Below, in pieces: positions 34,245 through 44,373 of a DNA stretch of 54,019 nucleotides. Made by a program: the position numbers and the translations under genes. The notes below the pieces were generated by a model. That model searched no databases. It was given only the letters and a program-made list of their open reading frames with translations, and was not told the DNA's origin. Every line of letters begins with the position of its first letter. The stretch's first letter is position 1. The stretch is taken from the NCBI GenBank assembly GCA_947373155.1, contig CANBWO010000010.1, positions 1 to 54,019 of the forward strand, written 5' to 3'. Origin of the DNA: Microbacteriaceae bacterium. Its GTDB lineage: Bacteria; Actinomycetota; Actinomycetes; Actinomycetales; Microbacteriaceae.

Positions 34245-35981
34245 GTGAACCTATGGCGAATTTTGATCCAATACGTTAAACCTCACTGGGGGCTGCTGGT
34301 TGCAGTAATGATCTTCCAGTTTGCTCAATCGATGGCTTCCCTGGCGTTACCCACGCTGAACGCAGACATCATCAACAAGGGCGTGGCCAAAGGCGACACA
34401 GCTTACATTCTGAGCACCGGCGGCCTTATGTTGCTGATTTCGGTGGGCCAAGTGGCCGGCAGCATCCTTGCCACATATTTTGGTTCAAAACTTGCAATGA
34501 TGGTGGGCCGCGACATCCGTGGCAAGGTTTTTGCCCAGGTGGGTAGGTTCTCCGAACGCGATGTCTCAATCTTTGGCACTCCATCGTTGATCACCCGTTC
34601 CACCAACGATGTTCAGCAGATTCAGATGCTGGTTCTAATGGGCAGCACTATGTTGCTTTCCGCGCCGATTCTGGCCGTGGGTGGTGTGATTACCGCACTC
34701 GGCTTGGACTTCAACTTGTCGATCATCATGGCGGTGAGCGTGCCGGTACTTTTGGTTGTCATCGGGTTCTTGCTTTCAAAGATGATTCCGCTATTTCGCC
34801 TAATGCAAACGCGAATCGACCGCATCAACCAGGTTTTGCGTGAGCAACTAACCGGCGTGCGAGTTGTTCGTGCGTTCGTGCGCGAGGAGACCGAAACCGC
34901 AAGGTTCGACCAAGCCAACGTTCAGGTAACTGAAACCGCACTTAAGTCCGGCCAGCTGATGGCCTTTATGTTCCCTGCGGTTTTGATTGTGCTCAACCTT
35001 TCTAGCGTGGCGGTGCTCTGGCTGGGTGCCTACCGCGTTGACTCCGGCGCCATGGAAATCGGCACGGTGATGGCCTTCCTTCAGTACCTGATGCAGATCC
35101 TGATGGCCGTGATGATGAGTATGTTCATGGCCATGATGATTCCACGCGCGGCCGTGTGTGCCGATCGCGTAACGGAAGTTATGAAGACCGAGCCAGGGGT
35201 TGTGAACAGCGCAACCCCAATCACCAGTGCGCAAAATGCGGGCGGCATCCAGTTCCAAGATGTGACATTCGCCTACCCCGGAGCCGAGAAACCGGTGTTG
35301 GCCAATCTGAACTTTGACATTAAACCGGGAACCACCACCGCCATTATTGGCCCAACCGGCTCGGGTAAAACCACGTTGATCAACTTGATTGCCCGTTTGG
35401 TAGACCCAACCCAGGGCAAGGTTCTCATCGATGGCGTTCCGCTTCAGGACCTAGACACCAACGATCTGTGGTCCAAGGTGGGTTTGATTCCGCAGAAGGC
35501 GTTCCTCTTTAGCGGCACGATTGCCGACACCCTGCGCTATGGTCGCCAAGATGCCACCGATGAAGAACTCTGGCAGGCGCTGGAAATCTCGCAGGCAGCC
35601 GACTTTGTGAAGGCGCTACCTGAAGGACTGGCCGCTTCGGTGGTTCAGGGCGGAACCAATTTCTCGGGAGGCCAGCGCCAGCGTTTAGCCATTGCCCGAG
35701 CATTGGTCAAACGCCCTGAGGTTCTTATCTTTGATGACTCTTTCAGTGCACTAGACCTAACCACCGATGCCAAGTTGCGCCAGGCGCTGGCCAAAGAGCT
35801 CCCGAGCATTACCAAGATCATCGTTGGTCAACGAATCGCCAGCATCAAGCACGCCGACCAAATTGTGGTTTGCCAAGATGGCGTGATTGCCGGCCTTGGA
35901 ACACACGCCCAACTTTTGAAGGACAACGCGAACTACCAAGAAATTGTGGAATCTCAGATGACCGCTGAGGAGGCCGCGTAA
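34245..35981 (+). CDS. ABC exporter half-transporter with degenerate catalytic site
   Basis: 578 aa: six-helix type IV ABC transmembrane domain (about 15-310) plus nucleotide-binding domain (about 335-575). Walker A GPTGSGKTT, signature FSGGQRQRLAIARAL, Walker B VLIFDDSFSALD. The Glu after Walker B is Asp, as in the non-hydrolysing site of heterodimeric exporters (LmrCD, TmrAB, EfrAB types). It pairs with the next gene, whose ATG overlaps its stop (TAATG). Likely exports drugs or lipids; substrate unknown. Confidence 0.93.
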   Translation: MNLWRILIQYVKPHWGLLVAVMIFQFAQSMASLALPTLNADIINKGVAKGDTAYILSTGGLMLLISVGQVAGSILATYFGSKLAMMVGRDIRGKVFAQVGRFSERDVSIFGTPSLITRSTNDVQQIQMLVLMGSTMLLSAPILAVGGVITALGLDFNLSIIMAVSVPVLLVVIGFLLSKMIPLFRLMQTRIDRINQVLREQLTGVRVVRAFVREETETARFDQANVQVTETALKSGQLMAFMFPAVLIVLNLSSVAVLWLGAYRVDSGAMEIGTVMAFLQYLMQILMAVMMSMFMAMMIPRAAVCADRVTEVMKTEPGVVNSATPITSAQNAGGIQFQDVTFAYPGAEKPVLANLNFDIKPGTTTAIIGPTGSGKTTLINLIARLVDPTQGKVLIDGVPLQDLDTNDLWSKVGLIPQKAFLFSGTIADTLRYGRQDATDEELWQALEISQAADFVKALPEGLAASVVQGGTNFSGGQRQRLAIARALVKRPEVLIFDDSFSALDLTTDAKLRQALAKELPSITKIIVGQRIASIKHADQIVVCQDGVIAGLGTHAQLLKDNANYQEIVESQMTAEEAA

Positions 35982-37978
35982 TGTCTAACACTCCAACCAC
36001 CAAGAAATCTGCCGCACGAATGACCGCACCGGCGGGAGCCATGGGGCAACGTCCAAGCGGCCCTGGAATGCGTGGGGGCCCGGGAATGGGCATGGGTATG
36101 CCCACGGAGAAATCGTTAAACTTTGGGCCCAGCGCCAAAAGGCTGATTTCTCGCCTTCGCCCGGAACGCACCCGTTTGATCCTGGTAATCATCCTCGCGG
36201 TGGTCTCGGTCACGCTAAGCGTTCTGGGCCCATGGATGCTGGGTAAGGCCACCAACGTGATTTTCAACGGAGCTATTTCGGCCAAGCTACCCGCCGGTGT
36301 AACCAAGTCTCAACTTGTGATGGGCCTCAAGGCCAAAGGCCAAGATCAACTGGCATCGATGCTTCAGGGAATGGATATTAATCCCGGGCACGGAATTGAC
36401 TTTGGTGCGTTGTCACAGATTTTGATTGCGGTGCTGGCGATTTACGTTGGCGCGTTCGTCTTTGGCATTTTTCAGGCTCGAATCCTAAACGTGAGTGTGC
36501 AAAACACCATTTTCAAACTCCGCAAGGAAACCGAAGCCAAGTTGCACCGTCTGCCGCTTTCGTACTTTGACACCATTCAGCGAGGCGAGCTACTTAGCCG
36601 AGTTACCAACGATATCGACAACGTCTCTCAGTCACTTCAGCAGACCTTGAGCCAGGTGCTGGTGAGCTTGCTAACCGTTATTGGTGTGCTGGTCATGATG
36701 TTCAGTATTTCGCCAGTTTTGGCTCTGATCGCTTTGGTTAGCATTCCCGCCAGCCTGGCACTGACCATGGTGATTGCCAAGCGCAGTCAAAAGTTATTCG
36801 TGGACCAGTGGGCCAAGACCGGCCAACTGAATGCGCACATCGAAGAGAGTTTCACCGGCCACGCTTTGGTCAAGGTATTTGGTCGTTCCAAGGCTGTTGA
36901 ACAGCGCTTTGGTGAACTGAACGAGCAACTCTATAAGTCCAGTTTTGGTGCACAGTTTGTCTCGGGCATCATCATGCCCACCATGATGTTCATCGGAAAC
37001 CTGGTCTATGTGGGCATCGCTGTGGTTGGTGGTTTGTTTGTGGCAAACGGCAACCTGACACTTGGCGCGATCCAGTCGTTTATTCAGTATTCGCGTCAGT
37101 TCAACCAGCCGCTGGCTCAACTTGGCTCCATGGCCAACCTCATGCAATCGGGTGTTGCCTCGGCAGAACGTGTGTTTGAGCTGCTAGACGCCCAGGAGCA
37201 GTCGGCCGATCTGGATCCGGCCGAAAGCCCCAGCAACCGCACCGGAACTCTGACGTTCGAGGACGTGAAGTTTGGGTACACCCCTGAAACCACTCTGATT
37301 TCCAACCTCAATTTGTCGGTAAAACCCGGACAGACCATCGCCATTGTTGGTCCAACCGGTGCTGGTAAGACCACCCTGGTTAACCTGATTCTGCGCTTCT
37401 ACGAGTTAAACGCTGGGCGTATCACCCTGGATGGCGTGGATATCGCTCACATGACTCGCGAGGACCTGCGTTCCCGAATCGGCATGGTGCTTCAGGACAC
37501 CTGGTTGTTCAAGGGAACCATTCGAGACAACATTGCCTACGGAAACCCCGATGCCACCGAAGAGCAGATTGTGGAAGCCGCCAAGGCCACCTATGTTGAC
37601 CGCTTTGTTCGCACCTTGCCTGCCGGCTACGACACAGTCTTAGATGACGAAGCCTCGAACGTAAGTGCGGGCGAGAAACAGTTGCTGACCATTGCTCGAG
37701 CATTCTTGTCGCAGCCAACAGTTTTGATTTTGGATGAAGCAACTTCAAGCGTGGACACCCGCACCGAGGTTTTGGTTCAGAGAGCCATGGCAGCGCTTCG
37801 CAAGGACCGCACAAGTTTTGTAATCGCTCACCGCTTGTCCACGATTCGAGATGCCGACCTGATTTTGGTGATGGAACACGGCGACATTGTCGAGCAGGGC
37901 ACGCACAATGAATTGATCAAACTTTCCGGCCCTTACGCCAAGCTCTACCAATCGCAGTTTGAAGCCACCGACGCCTAG
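35981..37978 (+). CDS. ABC exporter half-transporter with consensus ATPase site
   Basis: 665 aa. A 45-residue N-terminal tail rich in Gly, Pro and Met precedes six membrane helices (about 60-370) with a longer outer loop after the first helix, then the NBD (about 415-655): Walker A GPTGAGKTT, Walker B LILDEATSSVD with the catalytic Glu, His switch VIAHRLST. Its own signature is VSAGEKQLLTIARAF (SAGEK rather than SGGQ), so the degenerate motifs are split between the partners in the usual heterodimer pattern. Confidence 0.93.
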   Translation: MSNTPTTKKSAARMTAPAGAMGQRPSGPGMRGGPGMGMGMPTEKSLNFGPSAKRLISRLRPERTRLILVIILAVVSVTLSVLGPWMLGKATNVIFNGAISAKLPAGVTKSQLVMGLKAKGQDQLASMLQGMDINPGHGIDFGALSQILIAVLAIYVGAFVFGIFQARILNVSVQNTIFKLRKETEAKLHRLPLSYFDTIQRGELLSRVTNDIDNVSQSLQQTLSQVLVSLLTVIGVLVMMFSISPVLALIALVSIPASLALTMVIAKRSQKLFVDQWAKTGQLNAHIEESFTGHALVKVFGRSKAVEQRFGELNEQLYKSSFGAQFVSGIIMPTMMFIGNLVYVGIAVVGGLFVANGNLTLGAIQSFIQYSRQFNQPLAQLGSMANLMQSGVASAERVFELLDAQEQSADLDPAESPSNRTGTLTFEDVKFGYTPETTLISNLNLSVKPGQTIAIVGPTGAGKTTLVNLILRFYELNAGRITLDGVDIAHMTREDLRSRIGMVLQDTWLFKGTIRDNIAYGNPDATEEQIVEAAKATYVDRFVRTLPAGYDTVLDDEASNVSAGEKQLLTIARAFLSQPTVLILDEATSSVDTRTEVLVQRAMAALRKDRTSFVIAHRLSTIRDADLILVMEHGDIVEQGTHNELIKLSGPYAKLYQSQFEATDA

Positions 37979-37996
37979 TCAACGCCAAGAGGACAA

Positions 37997-38347
37997 ATGA
38001 GTAATCACAAAAACAACGCTGTTTTCTATCTAGTTTTTTCTGTCATCGGGCTAGTGACCGCATGGACTTTCAACGGGCTGGCTGTGATGCGCGGCGAAAA
38101 CTACATCGCCGATGGCTTCACCAGCAACGTGGACTGGGTTTACTCGCTTGACCTGCTCATTGGTGGCACGGCCGGAATGGCATTCATCATTGTTGAAGGC
38201 CGCAAACTAAAGATGAGATTCCTCTGGGCTTACATCGCAGCGAGTTTCATCACTGCCTTCGCCTTTGTTTTCCCACTTTTCCTGGCTATGCGCGAACTGC
38301 GCCTGGCCAAGATTGAACTTGAACAGGCCGCAAATACCCAGAACTAG
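37997..38347 (+). CDS. DUF2834 membrane protein
   Basis: 116 aa, three membrane helices (about 9-30, 50-68 and 76-97). The segment TAWTFNGLAVMRG, then YSLDLLIGGTAGMAFIIVEG fits the DUF2834 family. Function unknown. AGAGGA precedes the ATG; 18 bp after the ABC exporter, so probably in its operon. Its stop shares a CTAG with the convergent reductase. Confidence 0.8.
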   Translation: MSNHKNNAVFYLVFSVIGLVTAWTFNGLAVMRGENYIADGFTSNVDWVYSLDLLIGGTAGMAFIIVEGRKLKMRFLWAYIAASFITAFAFVFPLFLAMRELRLAKIELEQAANTQN

Positions 38348-39378
38348 GCTTTGACGAAACCGTTCTCCACCACGTACTTGGCGGTCTCAACCAGCGATTG
38401 CTCTGCCGAGATAAAGTCGATTCCCAGCACGGTGCGTGCCTTGGTGGAGTCGATTCCGATGTGCTTACCGAGGCTTGGCCACAGCGCACGAATCTCGCCA
38501 TCGAAAAGTCCCAATAAGCGCAGCAACAGGTTAGGCGCCAGGGTGGTTGAGATTTTGCGCTCGGGGTACGCAGCCTTGATGGTCTTGGCGATATCCACGA
38601 AAGTCTTGTCCGTCGAGCTAGCAATAAAGCGCTGACCCTTTGCCGCCTCAAGACCGATTGACTTCACGTGCATAGCGGCCACGTCTTTCACATCTACCAG
38701 AGAGAACATCACATCGGGTAGCACCGGGTCCTTGCCCGAGAGAATGCGCTGGATCACCGAAACCGACGATCCAAAGTTCTTGTCCAGCGGAGCACCGGTA
38801 ACCAAAACTGGGTTCACTGTGGTTAGTTCAAGTTCGGGAGCTTCGGCTGCGATGTAATCCCACGCGGCTTTCTCTGCCAGTGTCTTGGACTTGGTATAGG
38901 GAATCCGACCAATCGGGTGTTCCACGTTGGTCCAAGAGGTTTCGTTGAACTTGGTGGCTCCGGCTGGCAGGTCGTTTCCGTAAACGGCCGCCACAGACGA
39001 AGTCAAAATCACACGTTTTACCCCGGCCTTGTGTGCGGCTCTAAGTGCACGCAAAGTTCCCTCCACTGCCGGGCGAATCAGCTCGCTTTCGTCTTTCGGG
39101 GAGGCAATCGGGAACGGCGAGGCGGTGTGCATGAGCACATCGATGCCCGCAATGGCGTGGTCCCAGCCACTGTCACTTTCAAGATCAAGCAACACAAAAT
39201 CCAAGTGGTCGCCCAGATCGAAACCTGCGGGCAGGTGAGGCGCCACTGCCGCCTGAACTTCCGCTGCTTTGGCATCGTTGCGAACCGAGGCACGAACATC
39301 GTAGCCAGCTGCTAGCAACTGCAAGGTAATGTGCTTGCCGATGAATCCGCTGGCACCGGTTAGTAGAACTTTGGTCAT
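38344..39378 (-). CDS. NAD(P)-dependent extended SDR, dihydroflavonol/aldehyde reductase-like
   Basis: 344 aa from the ATG at 39378, chosen because AAGGAA lies 7-8 nt upstream; a longer frame adds nine residues. Nucleotide-binding motif TGASGFIG, then LLDLESDSGW, SSVAAVYG and the catalytic YTKSK. The family reduces aldehydes or ketones (cinnamyl-alcohol, methylglyoxal or flavonol types). Substrate unknown. It is divergent from the DHA2 pump. Confidence 0.88.
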   Translation of the reverse strand: MTKVLLTGASGFIGKHITLQLLAAGYDVRASVRNDAKAAEVQAAVAPHLPAGFDLGDHLDFVLLDLESDSGWDHAIAGIDVLMHTASPFPIASPKDESELIRPAVEGTLRALRAAHKAGVKRVILTSSVAAVYGNDLPAGATKFNETSWTNVEHPIGRIPYTKSKTLAEKAAWDYIAAEAPELELTTVNPVLVTGAPLDKNFGSSVSVIQRILSGKDPVLPDVMFSLVDVKDVAAMHVKSIGLEAAKGQRFIASSTDKTFVDIAKTIKAAYPERKISTTLAPNLLLRLLGLFDGEIRALWPSLGKHIGIDSTKARTVLGIDFISAEQSLVETAKYVVENGFVKA

Positions 39379-39444
39379 TCGGGTTCCTTCGTCGGGGAGA
39401 GGCAAATGGAATAAATGTGGCTGGCTGAGGTTAGGTTTGCTAGC

Positions 39445-39468
39445 GACTTCCTAGACCTAGGCTTAGTC
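39445..39468. promoter_or_regulatory. candidate operator before the DHA2 pump
   Basis: CCTAG-AC-CTAGG with outer GACT...AGTC forms an imperfect inverted repeat (GACTTCCTAG/CTAGGCTTAGTC) in the divergent gap between reductase and pump. No local regulator gene is next to it. Confidence 0.35.
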
Positions 39469-39496
39469 AAACACAAACTTGAACGGGCTACATCGC

Positions 39497-40939
39497 ATGA
39501 ACCAAGAATTAACCTCCGGCTACAAGCATCGATGGCTGGTCCTTGTGGTGGTTCTAATCGCCGAAATGATGGACCTTCTGGATTCCACCATTGTGAACGT
39601 GGCTGGTCCAACTTTGGCCGAAAAGCTAGGCGCCACTCCAACCGACCTGCAGTGGGTTATCGGTGGCTACACCCTGGCTCTGGGCTCGGGTCTGATTCTG
39701 GGTGGTCGCTTGGGCGACAGATTTGGTCGCAGAAACATGTTTCTATTCGGCCTAATTGGCTTCACCCTGGCCTCGCTTGCCTGTGCTTTTGCGCCAGCAG
39801 TTGGTGCCTTGGTTGCGTTTCGCTTCATCCAGGGTTTCCTGGGGGCAATGCTGCTTCCACAGGGTTTCGGCCTGATTCGTGAGAGCTTTCCGCCGCAGGA
39901 ATTTGGTAAGGCCTTCGCCGCGTACGGACCAGCCTTTGGTCTCGGTGGAATCCTTGGCCCAGTCATCGGTGGATTCCTGATTCAGGCCGACATCGCTGGT
40001 TTGGGTTGGCGAGCCGTGTTCTTGCTAAACGTACCGATTGGTATCGCAGCTACCTTGCTCTCCGTTAAGTACCTACCAAAGTCCAACGCAGACAAGAGTG
40101 TCAAGATCGACACCTTGGGCGCTTTGCTGGTGATTATTGCGTCTGGCATGTTGGTTTACCCGCTGATAAAGGGCCAGGATGAAGGTTGGCCACTTTGGAC
40201 CTACCTAATGCTGATTGGGTCCGCCGCGGTATTTGGTGTTTTCGCTCTTATGGAGCGCGCTGCCACCAAGCGCGGTGCCAGCCCGTTGATCGACCCAACC
40301 ATTTTTAGCAAGCGTTCGTTCACCATGGGGCTAAGCGGCCTTGGGCTCTATTTTGCAGGCTTCACCGGTGTGTACCTGATCCTGAGCCTGTTCCTACAGT
40401 TCGGAGAAAAGTTCACCTCGGCCGAGGCAGGTCTGGGCAACATTCCAATCGCCTTGGGAACTGCCATTGGCGCAACCATCAGCGGTGCCTTCCTGGCCGA
40501 GAAAATCGGTGGTCGCTACACACTCCAGATCGGTGCCGCCATTCAGTTAGTTGGCATTCCATTGATGTGGTTTTCGGTTCAGTCGCTGGCCAACTTCAGC
40601 ATCTGGCAGATGGTCCCAGCCCTTGTTGTCTCGGGTATCGGCACCGGCTTTATTGCTGCCCCAATCTTCGACACCATTTTGACCACCGTGGATTCCAAGC
40701 AGAGCGGTTCGGCAAGCGGCGTTATGTCGGCGGTTCAGTCGGTATTTTCATCGGTGGGTGTTGCCATTTTTGGTACCGTATTTTTCAAGTACGCAACTAT
40801 CGGACAAGCGGATGCGGGATTTAGAAACGCCTTGATTGTTCAGCTGGTAATTTTGGCCATCTTCTTGGTGGTCACCAACTTCATTCCAAAGCGAGACCAC
40901 GCTGCTGCGCCATCCGCTGGCGAACCAGCCGCCGCCTAA
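39497..40939 (+). CDS. MFS transporter, DHA2 (14-helix) drug efflux family
   Basis: 480 aa from the ATG at 39497 (a TTG at 39479 is possible). About 14 membrane helices. DHA2 marks are LLDSTIVNVAGPTL at the end of helix 1 (motif D1), GGRLGDRFGRRNMF (motif A) and GPAFGLGGILGPVIGGFL (motif C, antiporter). Proton-driven export of drugs or dyes is expected. Confidence 0.9.
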   Translation: MNQELTSGYKHRWLVLVVVLIAEMMDLLDSTIVNVAGPTLAEKLGATPTDLQWVIGGYTLALGSGLILGGRLGDRFGRRNMFLFGLIGFTLASLACAFAPAVGALVAFRFIQGFLGAMLLPQGFGLIRESFPPQEFGKAFAAYGPAFGLGGILGPVIGGFLIQADIAGLGWRAVFLLNVPIGIAATLLSVKYLPKSNADKSVKIDTLGALLVIIASGMLVYPLIKGQDEGWPLWTYLMLIGSAAVFGVFALMERAATKRGASPLIDPTIFSKRSFTMGLSGLGLYFAGFTGVYLILSLFLQFGEKFTSAEAGLGNIPIALGTAIGATISGAFLAEKIGGRYTLQIGAAIQLVGIPLMWFSVQSLANFSIWQMVPALVVSGIGTGFIAAPIFDTILTTVDSKQSGSASGVMSAVQSVFSSVGVAIFGTVFFKYATIGQADAGFRNALIVQLVILAIFLVVTNFIPKRDHAAAPSAGEPAAA

Positions 40940-40956
40940 TCAGTAACGGAGCAAGT

Positions 40957-41304
40957 ATGTCTGCAGAAGAAGTAACCGCCTACATCGAGGCGCAGCCTGA
41001 ACCAAAGCGTTCAACTCTGCTGGCGGTTCGAGCCACAATTCTGGAAATCGAGCCTGGGTTGGAGCAAGTGATTGCCTGGAAGACCCCGCAGTTCAAGTTC
41101 AACGGAAAGTACTGTGTTGGTTTTGCGGCGTTCAAGAATCACCTCACCTTCTCTCCGCAAAGTGCAGCTGTTATGGAGGCACATGCCACCCAGCTTGCCG
41201 ACTATGAGGTTTCCAAGAGCTCGTTTCAGTTTGCCGTAGACAAGCCACTGCCTAAGGCGTTGTTGGAGTCCTTGATTAAGGCTCGGTTAGTCGAACTGGG
41301 CTAA
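40957..41304 (+). CDS. DUF1801 (YdhG-like) protein
   Basis: 115 aa. The family core is visible: [46 protein letters not shown]. Cytosolic, function unknown; relatives have an iron-chaperone/frataxin-like fold. It follows the DHA2 gene by 17 bp and precedes the photolyase pair, so it may be in either transcript. Confidence 0.85.
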   Translation: MSAEEVTAYIEAQPEPKRSTLLAVRATILEIEPGLEQVIAWKTPQFKFNGKYCVGFAAFKNHLTFSPQSAAVMEAHATQLADYEVSKSSFQFAVDKPLPKALLESLIKARLVELG

Positions 41305-41306
41305 AA

Positions 41307-41444
41307 ATGCCACCAGCAGCCAAAACCAAAAACGGGTTCGCCCCCAAGATATGCCAACGCTGCGGTCTGCCGTTTGAGTGGCGCAAAAAATGGGCCAGAG
41401 ACTGGGACAACGTGAAGTACTGCTCCCAGAAGTGCAAGGGCTGA
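41307..41444 (+). CDS. DUF2256 small zinc-knuckle protein
   Basis: 45 aa, too short for most gene callers. It reads [19 protein letters not shown] followed by YCSQKCKG: two CxxC pairs around the WRKKW core that defines DUF2256. The family is nearly always encoded beside Fe-S photolyase genes, as here, where its TGA overlaps the photolyase ATG (TGATG). A partner in photolyase maturation or DNA binding is possible but untested. Confidence 0.9.
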   Translation: MPPAAKTKNGFAPKICQRCGLPFEWRKKWARDWDNVKYCSQKCKG

Positions 41445-42919
41445 TGCACACTCGCATTCTCTACCTAGCGCACGATCACCTGAACCCAACTCACGGCGTT
41501 TTTAGTTCAGCCAATCCAGCCACCGATGTTGTGGTGTTGGTTGAAAGCGCCCGCATGGTTACCGGTAGACCTTGGCACAAGGAGCGCCTGTTCTTTTTGC
41601 TTGCGTCGGCCAGGCATTTTGCAGCCGGTTTGCAAGACGCTGGCTTTACCGTTCGGTACCTCCAGGCGGCGACCACCATCGATGGCCTGGCGGCGGCCCG
41701 AAACGAGTTTGGTGACCTGCCGATTTACTGTGCCGAGCCGTCATCTTTTAGGCAGTTTCGTCTGTTGCAGGATTTCGGCGTTGAGTTCGTTGAAAACGAC
41801 CTGTTTCTGACAACCCGAAAACTATTTGCGCTTTGGGCCGAGTCGCAAAAGACGTTTGTAATGGAAAACTTCTACCGAGCCCAACGCAACCGCTTGGGAA
41901 TCTTGGTTGCAAATGGGCAGCCCGAGGGTGGTCGCTGGAATTACGATGCCGATAATCGGCTACCCCCACCAAAGAACTACACCTGGCCGGCAATCTTGGA
42001 ACACCAACGAGATGAGCTAGACCTACAGGTTGCCACCCAACTTAATCACACGGCAACCACCACCTGGGCTACCACTCGTCAGGGTGCACTGGCCCAACTC
42101 GATTACTTTATTGAGCACCACCTGGCCGGTTTTGGCCCTTATGAAGACGCGGTTGCGGCCGATAACTGGGCCATGCATCACTCACTGCTCAGCCCATACC
42201 TAAATAATGGTCTGTTGCATGCCAGCGAACTTGTTGCAGCGGCCACCAAGGCTTACGAACTGGGAAAAGCACCAATCGAATCTGTGGAGGCTTTTGTTCG
42301 ACAGGTAATCGGCTGGCGTGAGTACATCAATGGAATGTATTGGTTTTTGGGCGAGGACTACCGAGAGCGAAACGGCCTAAACGCCACTCGCAAACTCTTG
42401 CCGCTGTTCACCGATTCCAGCAAAACCAAGATGAACTGTGTTGGCAGCGTGGTGGCAAACATGGAAAAGCGCGCGTGGGTGCATCACATTCCCAGGCTAA
42501 TGATCTTGAGCAACCTAGCTCTGGTAACCGGAACCAACCCCCAGGAGTTTCTGGATTGGATGCGCGAGCAGTTCATTGATGCCACCGAATGGGTAATGGT
42601 TCCCAACGTGATTGGCATGGCCGTTCATGCCGATGGCGGCACTCTAATGACCAAGCCTTATGCGGCCGGCGGAGCCTATATCAGCCGCATGACCCAGTAC
42701 TGCAAGGGTTGCGCCTACGATCCCAAGTTACGCGCCGGCTCGAACGCGTGCCCATTCACCACTCTTTACTGGGATTTCCTAGACCGGCACAGCGAAACCT
42801 TTGTTAAGAATCACCGAATGAGCCAGCAGGTAAACGGCCTCAAGCGCCTGAGCGACCTACCCGAGTTACGCGAACGAGCCCAAGAGGTTTTGGCCGGTTT
42901 AGAGGCCGGAACCATCTAG
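41444..42919 (+). CDS. Fe-S bacterial cryptochrome/(6-4) photolyase (PhrB-like)
   Basis: 491 aa from the ATG at 41444, inside the DUF2256 stop. The N-terminal alpha/beta domain starts with RILYLAHDHLNP. The FAD domain contains VRQVIGWREYINGMYW, and Cys residues for the 4Fe-4S cluster appear in MNCVGSVV and CKGCAYDPK plus NACPF. The family repairs (6-4) photoproducts with blue light. It fits a sunlit habitat along with the rhodopsin. Confidence 0.92.
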   Translation: MHTRILYLAHDHLNPTHGVFSSANPATDVVVLVESARMVTGRPWHKERLFFLLASARHFAAGLQDAGFTVRYLQAATTIDGLAAARNEFGDLPIYCAEPSSFRQFRLLQDFGVEFVENDLFLTTRKLFALWAESQKTFVMENFYRAQRNRLGILVANGQPEGGRWNYDADNRLPPPKNYTWPAILEHQRDELDLQVATQLNHTATTTWATTRQGALAQLDYFIEHHLAGFGPYEDAVAADNWAMHHSLLSPYLNNGLLHASELVAAATKAYELGKAPIESVEAFVRQVIGWREYINGMYWFLGEDYRERNGLNATRKLLPLFTDSSKTKMNCVGSVVANMEKRAWVHHIPRLMILSNLALVTGTNPQEFLDWMREQFIDATEWVMVPNVIGMAVHADGGTLMTKPYAAGGAYISRMTQYCKGCAYDPKLRAGSNACPFTTLYWDFLDRHSETFVKNHRMSQQVNGLKRLSDLPELRERAQEVLAGLEAGTI

Positions 42920-42922
42920 TTG

Positions 42923-44293
42923 CTACTTGAGAATACGAATGAGCTTGCGGTTAACGAACTCTTCGATTCCGTAGCGACCAAGCTCGCGGCCGTAACCGGA
43001 ACGCTTCACTCCACCAAATGGCAGCTCTGGGCTGTCTAGCGCAACGCCGTTCACGTAAACCATGCCGGCCTCGATCTGGTCTGCCACTCGCGCCACCTGC
43101 TCGGGGTCTGTGCTGAAAAGGTACGAGCCAAGTCCGTAAGGCGTGTCATTGGCTAGAGCAACCGCCTCGGCCTCGTTAGCCACCTTATAAACCAGAGCTA
43201 CTGGACCAAAGAACTCAACGTGGTGAGCTGGGTTGCTTGGGGTAACATCGGTCAGCACGACGCCACCAAAGTAGTTACCGTTGCGTTCGGCGGCGGCGTA
43301 AACCTTGGCACCGTTCTCGATCGCTTCTTCAACCTGGTGAGCCAGGTTTTTGGCCGCAGCCTCCGATGAAATTGGACCCAGGTAAGTTTCGTCTTCCATT
43401 GGGTTTCCAGGCTTAAACGAGGTCATCTTCTGGGCGAACTTGGCCAGGAACTCGTCATAGAGGTCTGCAATCACAATCATGCGCTTGCCGGCGTTGCAGG
43501 CCTGGCCGTTGTTGTCGTTGCGGGCAGCAATCGCCGAGTCAACCGCGTAGTCCATGTCATCGGTGCTTAGCAGAATGAATGGGTCTGAACCACCCAGCTC
43601 AAGCACAACCTTCTTTAGGTGGCGGCCGGCCACCTCGGCAACCGCCGCACCAGCGCGCTCCGAACCGGTGAGCGAGACACCCTGTAGGCGAGGGTCGGCA
43701 ATGATGCTGGCAATCTGCTCGTTGCTGGCATAGATGTTCACGTAGGCACCGGCTGGGAATCCTGCCTCAATGAAAATCTGCTGCATGGCTGCGGCCGATT
43801 CCGGGCACTGCGCGGCGTGCTTTAGTAGCACAGTGTTACCCAGTGCCAGGTTTGGGCCGGCAAAGCGAGCCACCTGGTAGTAGGGGAAGTTCCAAGGCAT
43901 GATTCCAAGGAGCACACCCAGCGATGCCCGGCGGATAAACGCCTGACCCTCGCCCGCGAACTCCTCGATTGGTTCGTCGGCCAAGAAACGCTCGGCGTGA
44001 GTTGCATAGAAAGAGTAGATGTCCGCGGTGAAGTCAACCTCACCCAGTGCCTGCGCCAGCGGCTTGCCCATCTCCCGCACAATGATCTCGGCTAGTTCCT
44101 CGCGCTTCTTGCGGTGCAGCTCTGCAACGTTCTCGATTAGCGCGGCACGTTCAGCAATGGTTGTCTTTCGACTCCAGTTTTGGTGGGTGTCGTGGGCCGA
44201 GGCAATGGCTGCCGAAATCTGTGCGTCGGTAGCGGAAGCAAAAGGAGTGCCGCTCTGGCCGGTTGCAGGGTTGGTAACAACGTAAGTGCTCAT
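42923..44293 (-). CDS. NAD(P)-dependent aldehyde dehydrogenase, succinate-semialdehyde type
   Basis: 456 aa. Catalytic Cys in NNGQACNAGKR, general base Glu in VLELGGSDPF, Asn in MPWNFPYYQ. The close family (short GabD-like) oxidises succinate semialdehyde or related aldehydes. The expected GQ(V)C is GQAC. No GABA transaminase is nearby, so the substrate is not proved. It has AAAGAAG upstream of the ATG, unlike the many leaderless genes around. It ends 3 bp from the photolyase stop. Confidence 0.9.
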   Translation of the reverse strand: MSTYVVTNPATGQSGTPFASATDAQISAAIASAHDTHQNWSRKTTIAERAALIENVAELHRKKREELAEIIVREMGKPLAQALGEVDFTADIYSFYATHAERFLADEPIEEFAGEGQAFIRRASLGVLLGIMPWNFPYYQVARFAGPNLALGNTVLLKHAAQCPESAAAMQQIFIEAGFPAGAYVNIYASNEQIASIIADPRLQGVSLTGSERAGAAVAEVAGRHLKKVVLELGGSDPFILLSTDDMDYAVDSAIAARNDNNGQACNAGKRMIVIADLYDEFLAKFAQKMTSFKPGNPMEDETYLGPISSEAAAKNLAHQVEEAIENGAKVYAAAERNGNYFGGVVLTDVTPSNPAHHVEFFGPVALVYKVANEAEAVALANDTPYGLGSYLFSTDPEQVARVADQIEAGMVYVNGVALDSPELPFGGVKRSGYGRELGRYGIEEFVNRKLIRILK

Positions 44294-44373
44294 GAAACTT
44301 CTTTGTTCGATGGTGGGCAGGTTGTTTGGGCAAGGGGTTTGCGTACCTCGCCGACTACTTAAACTCTAGTTAC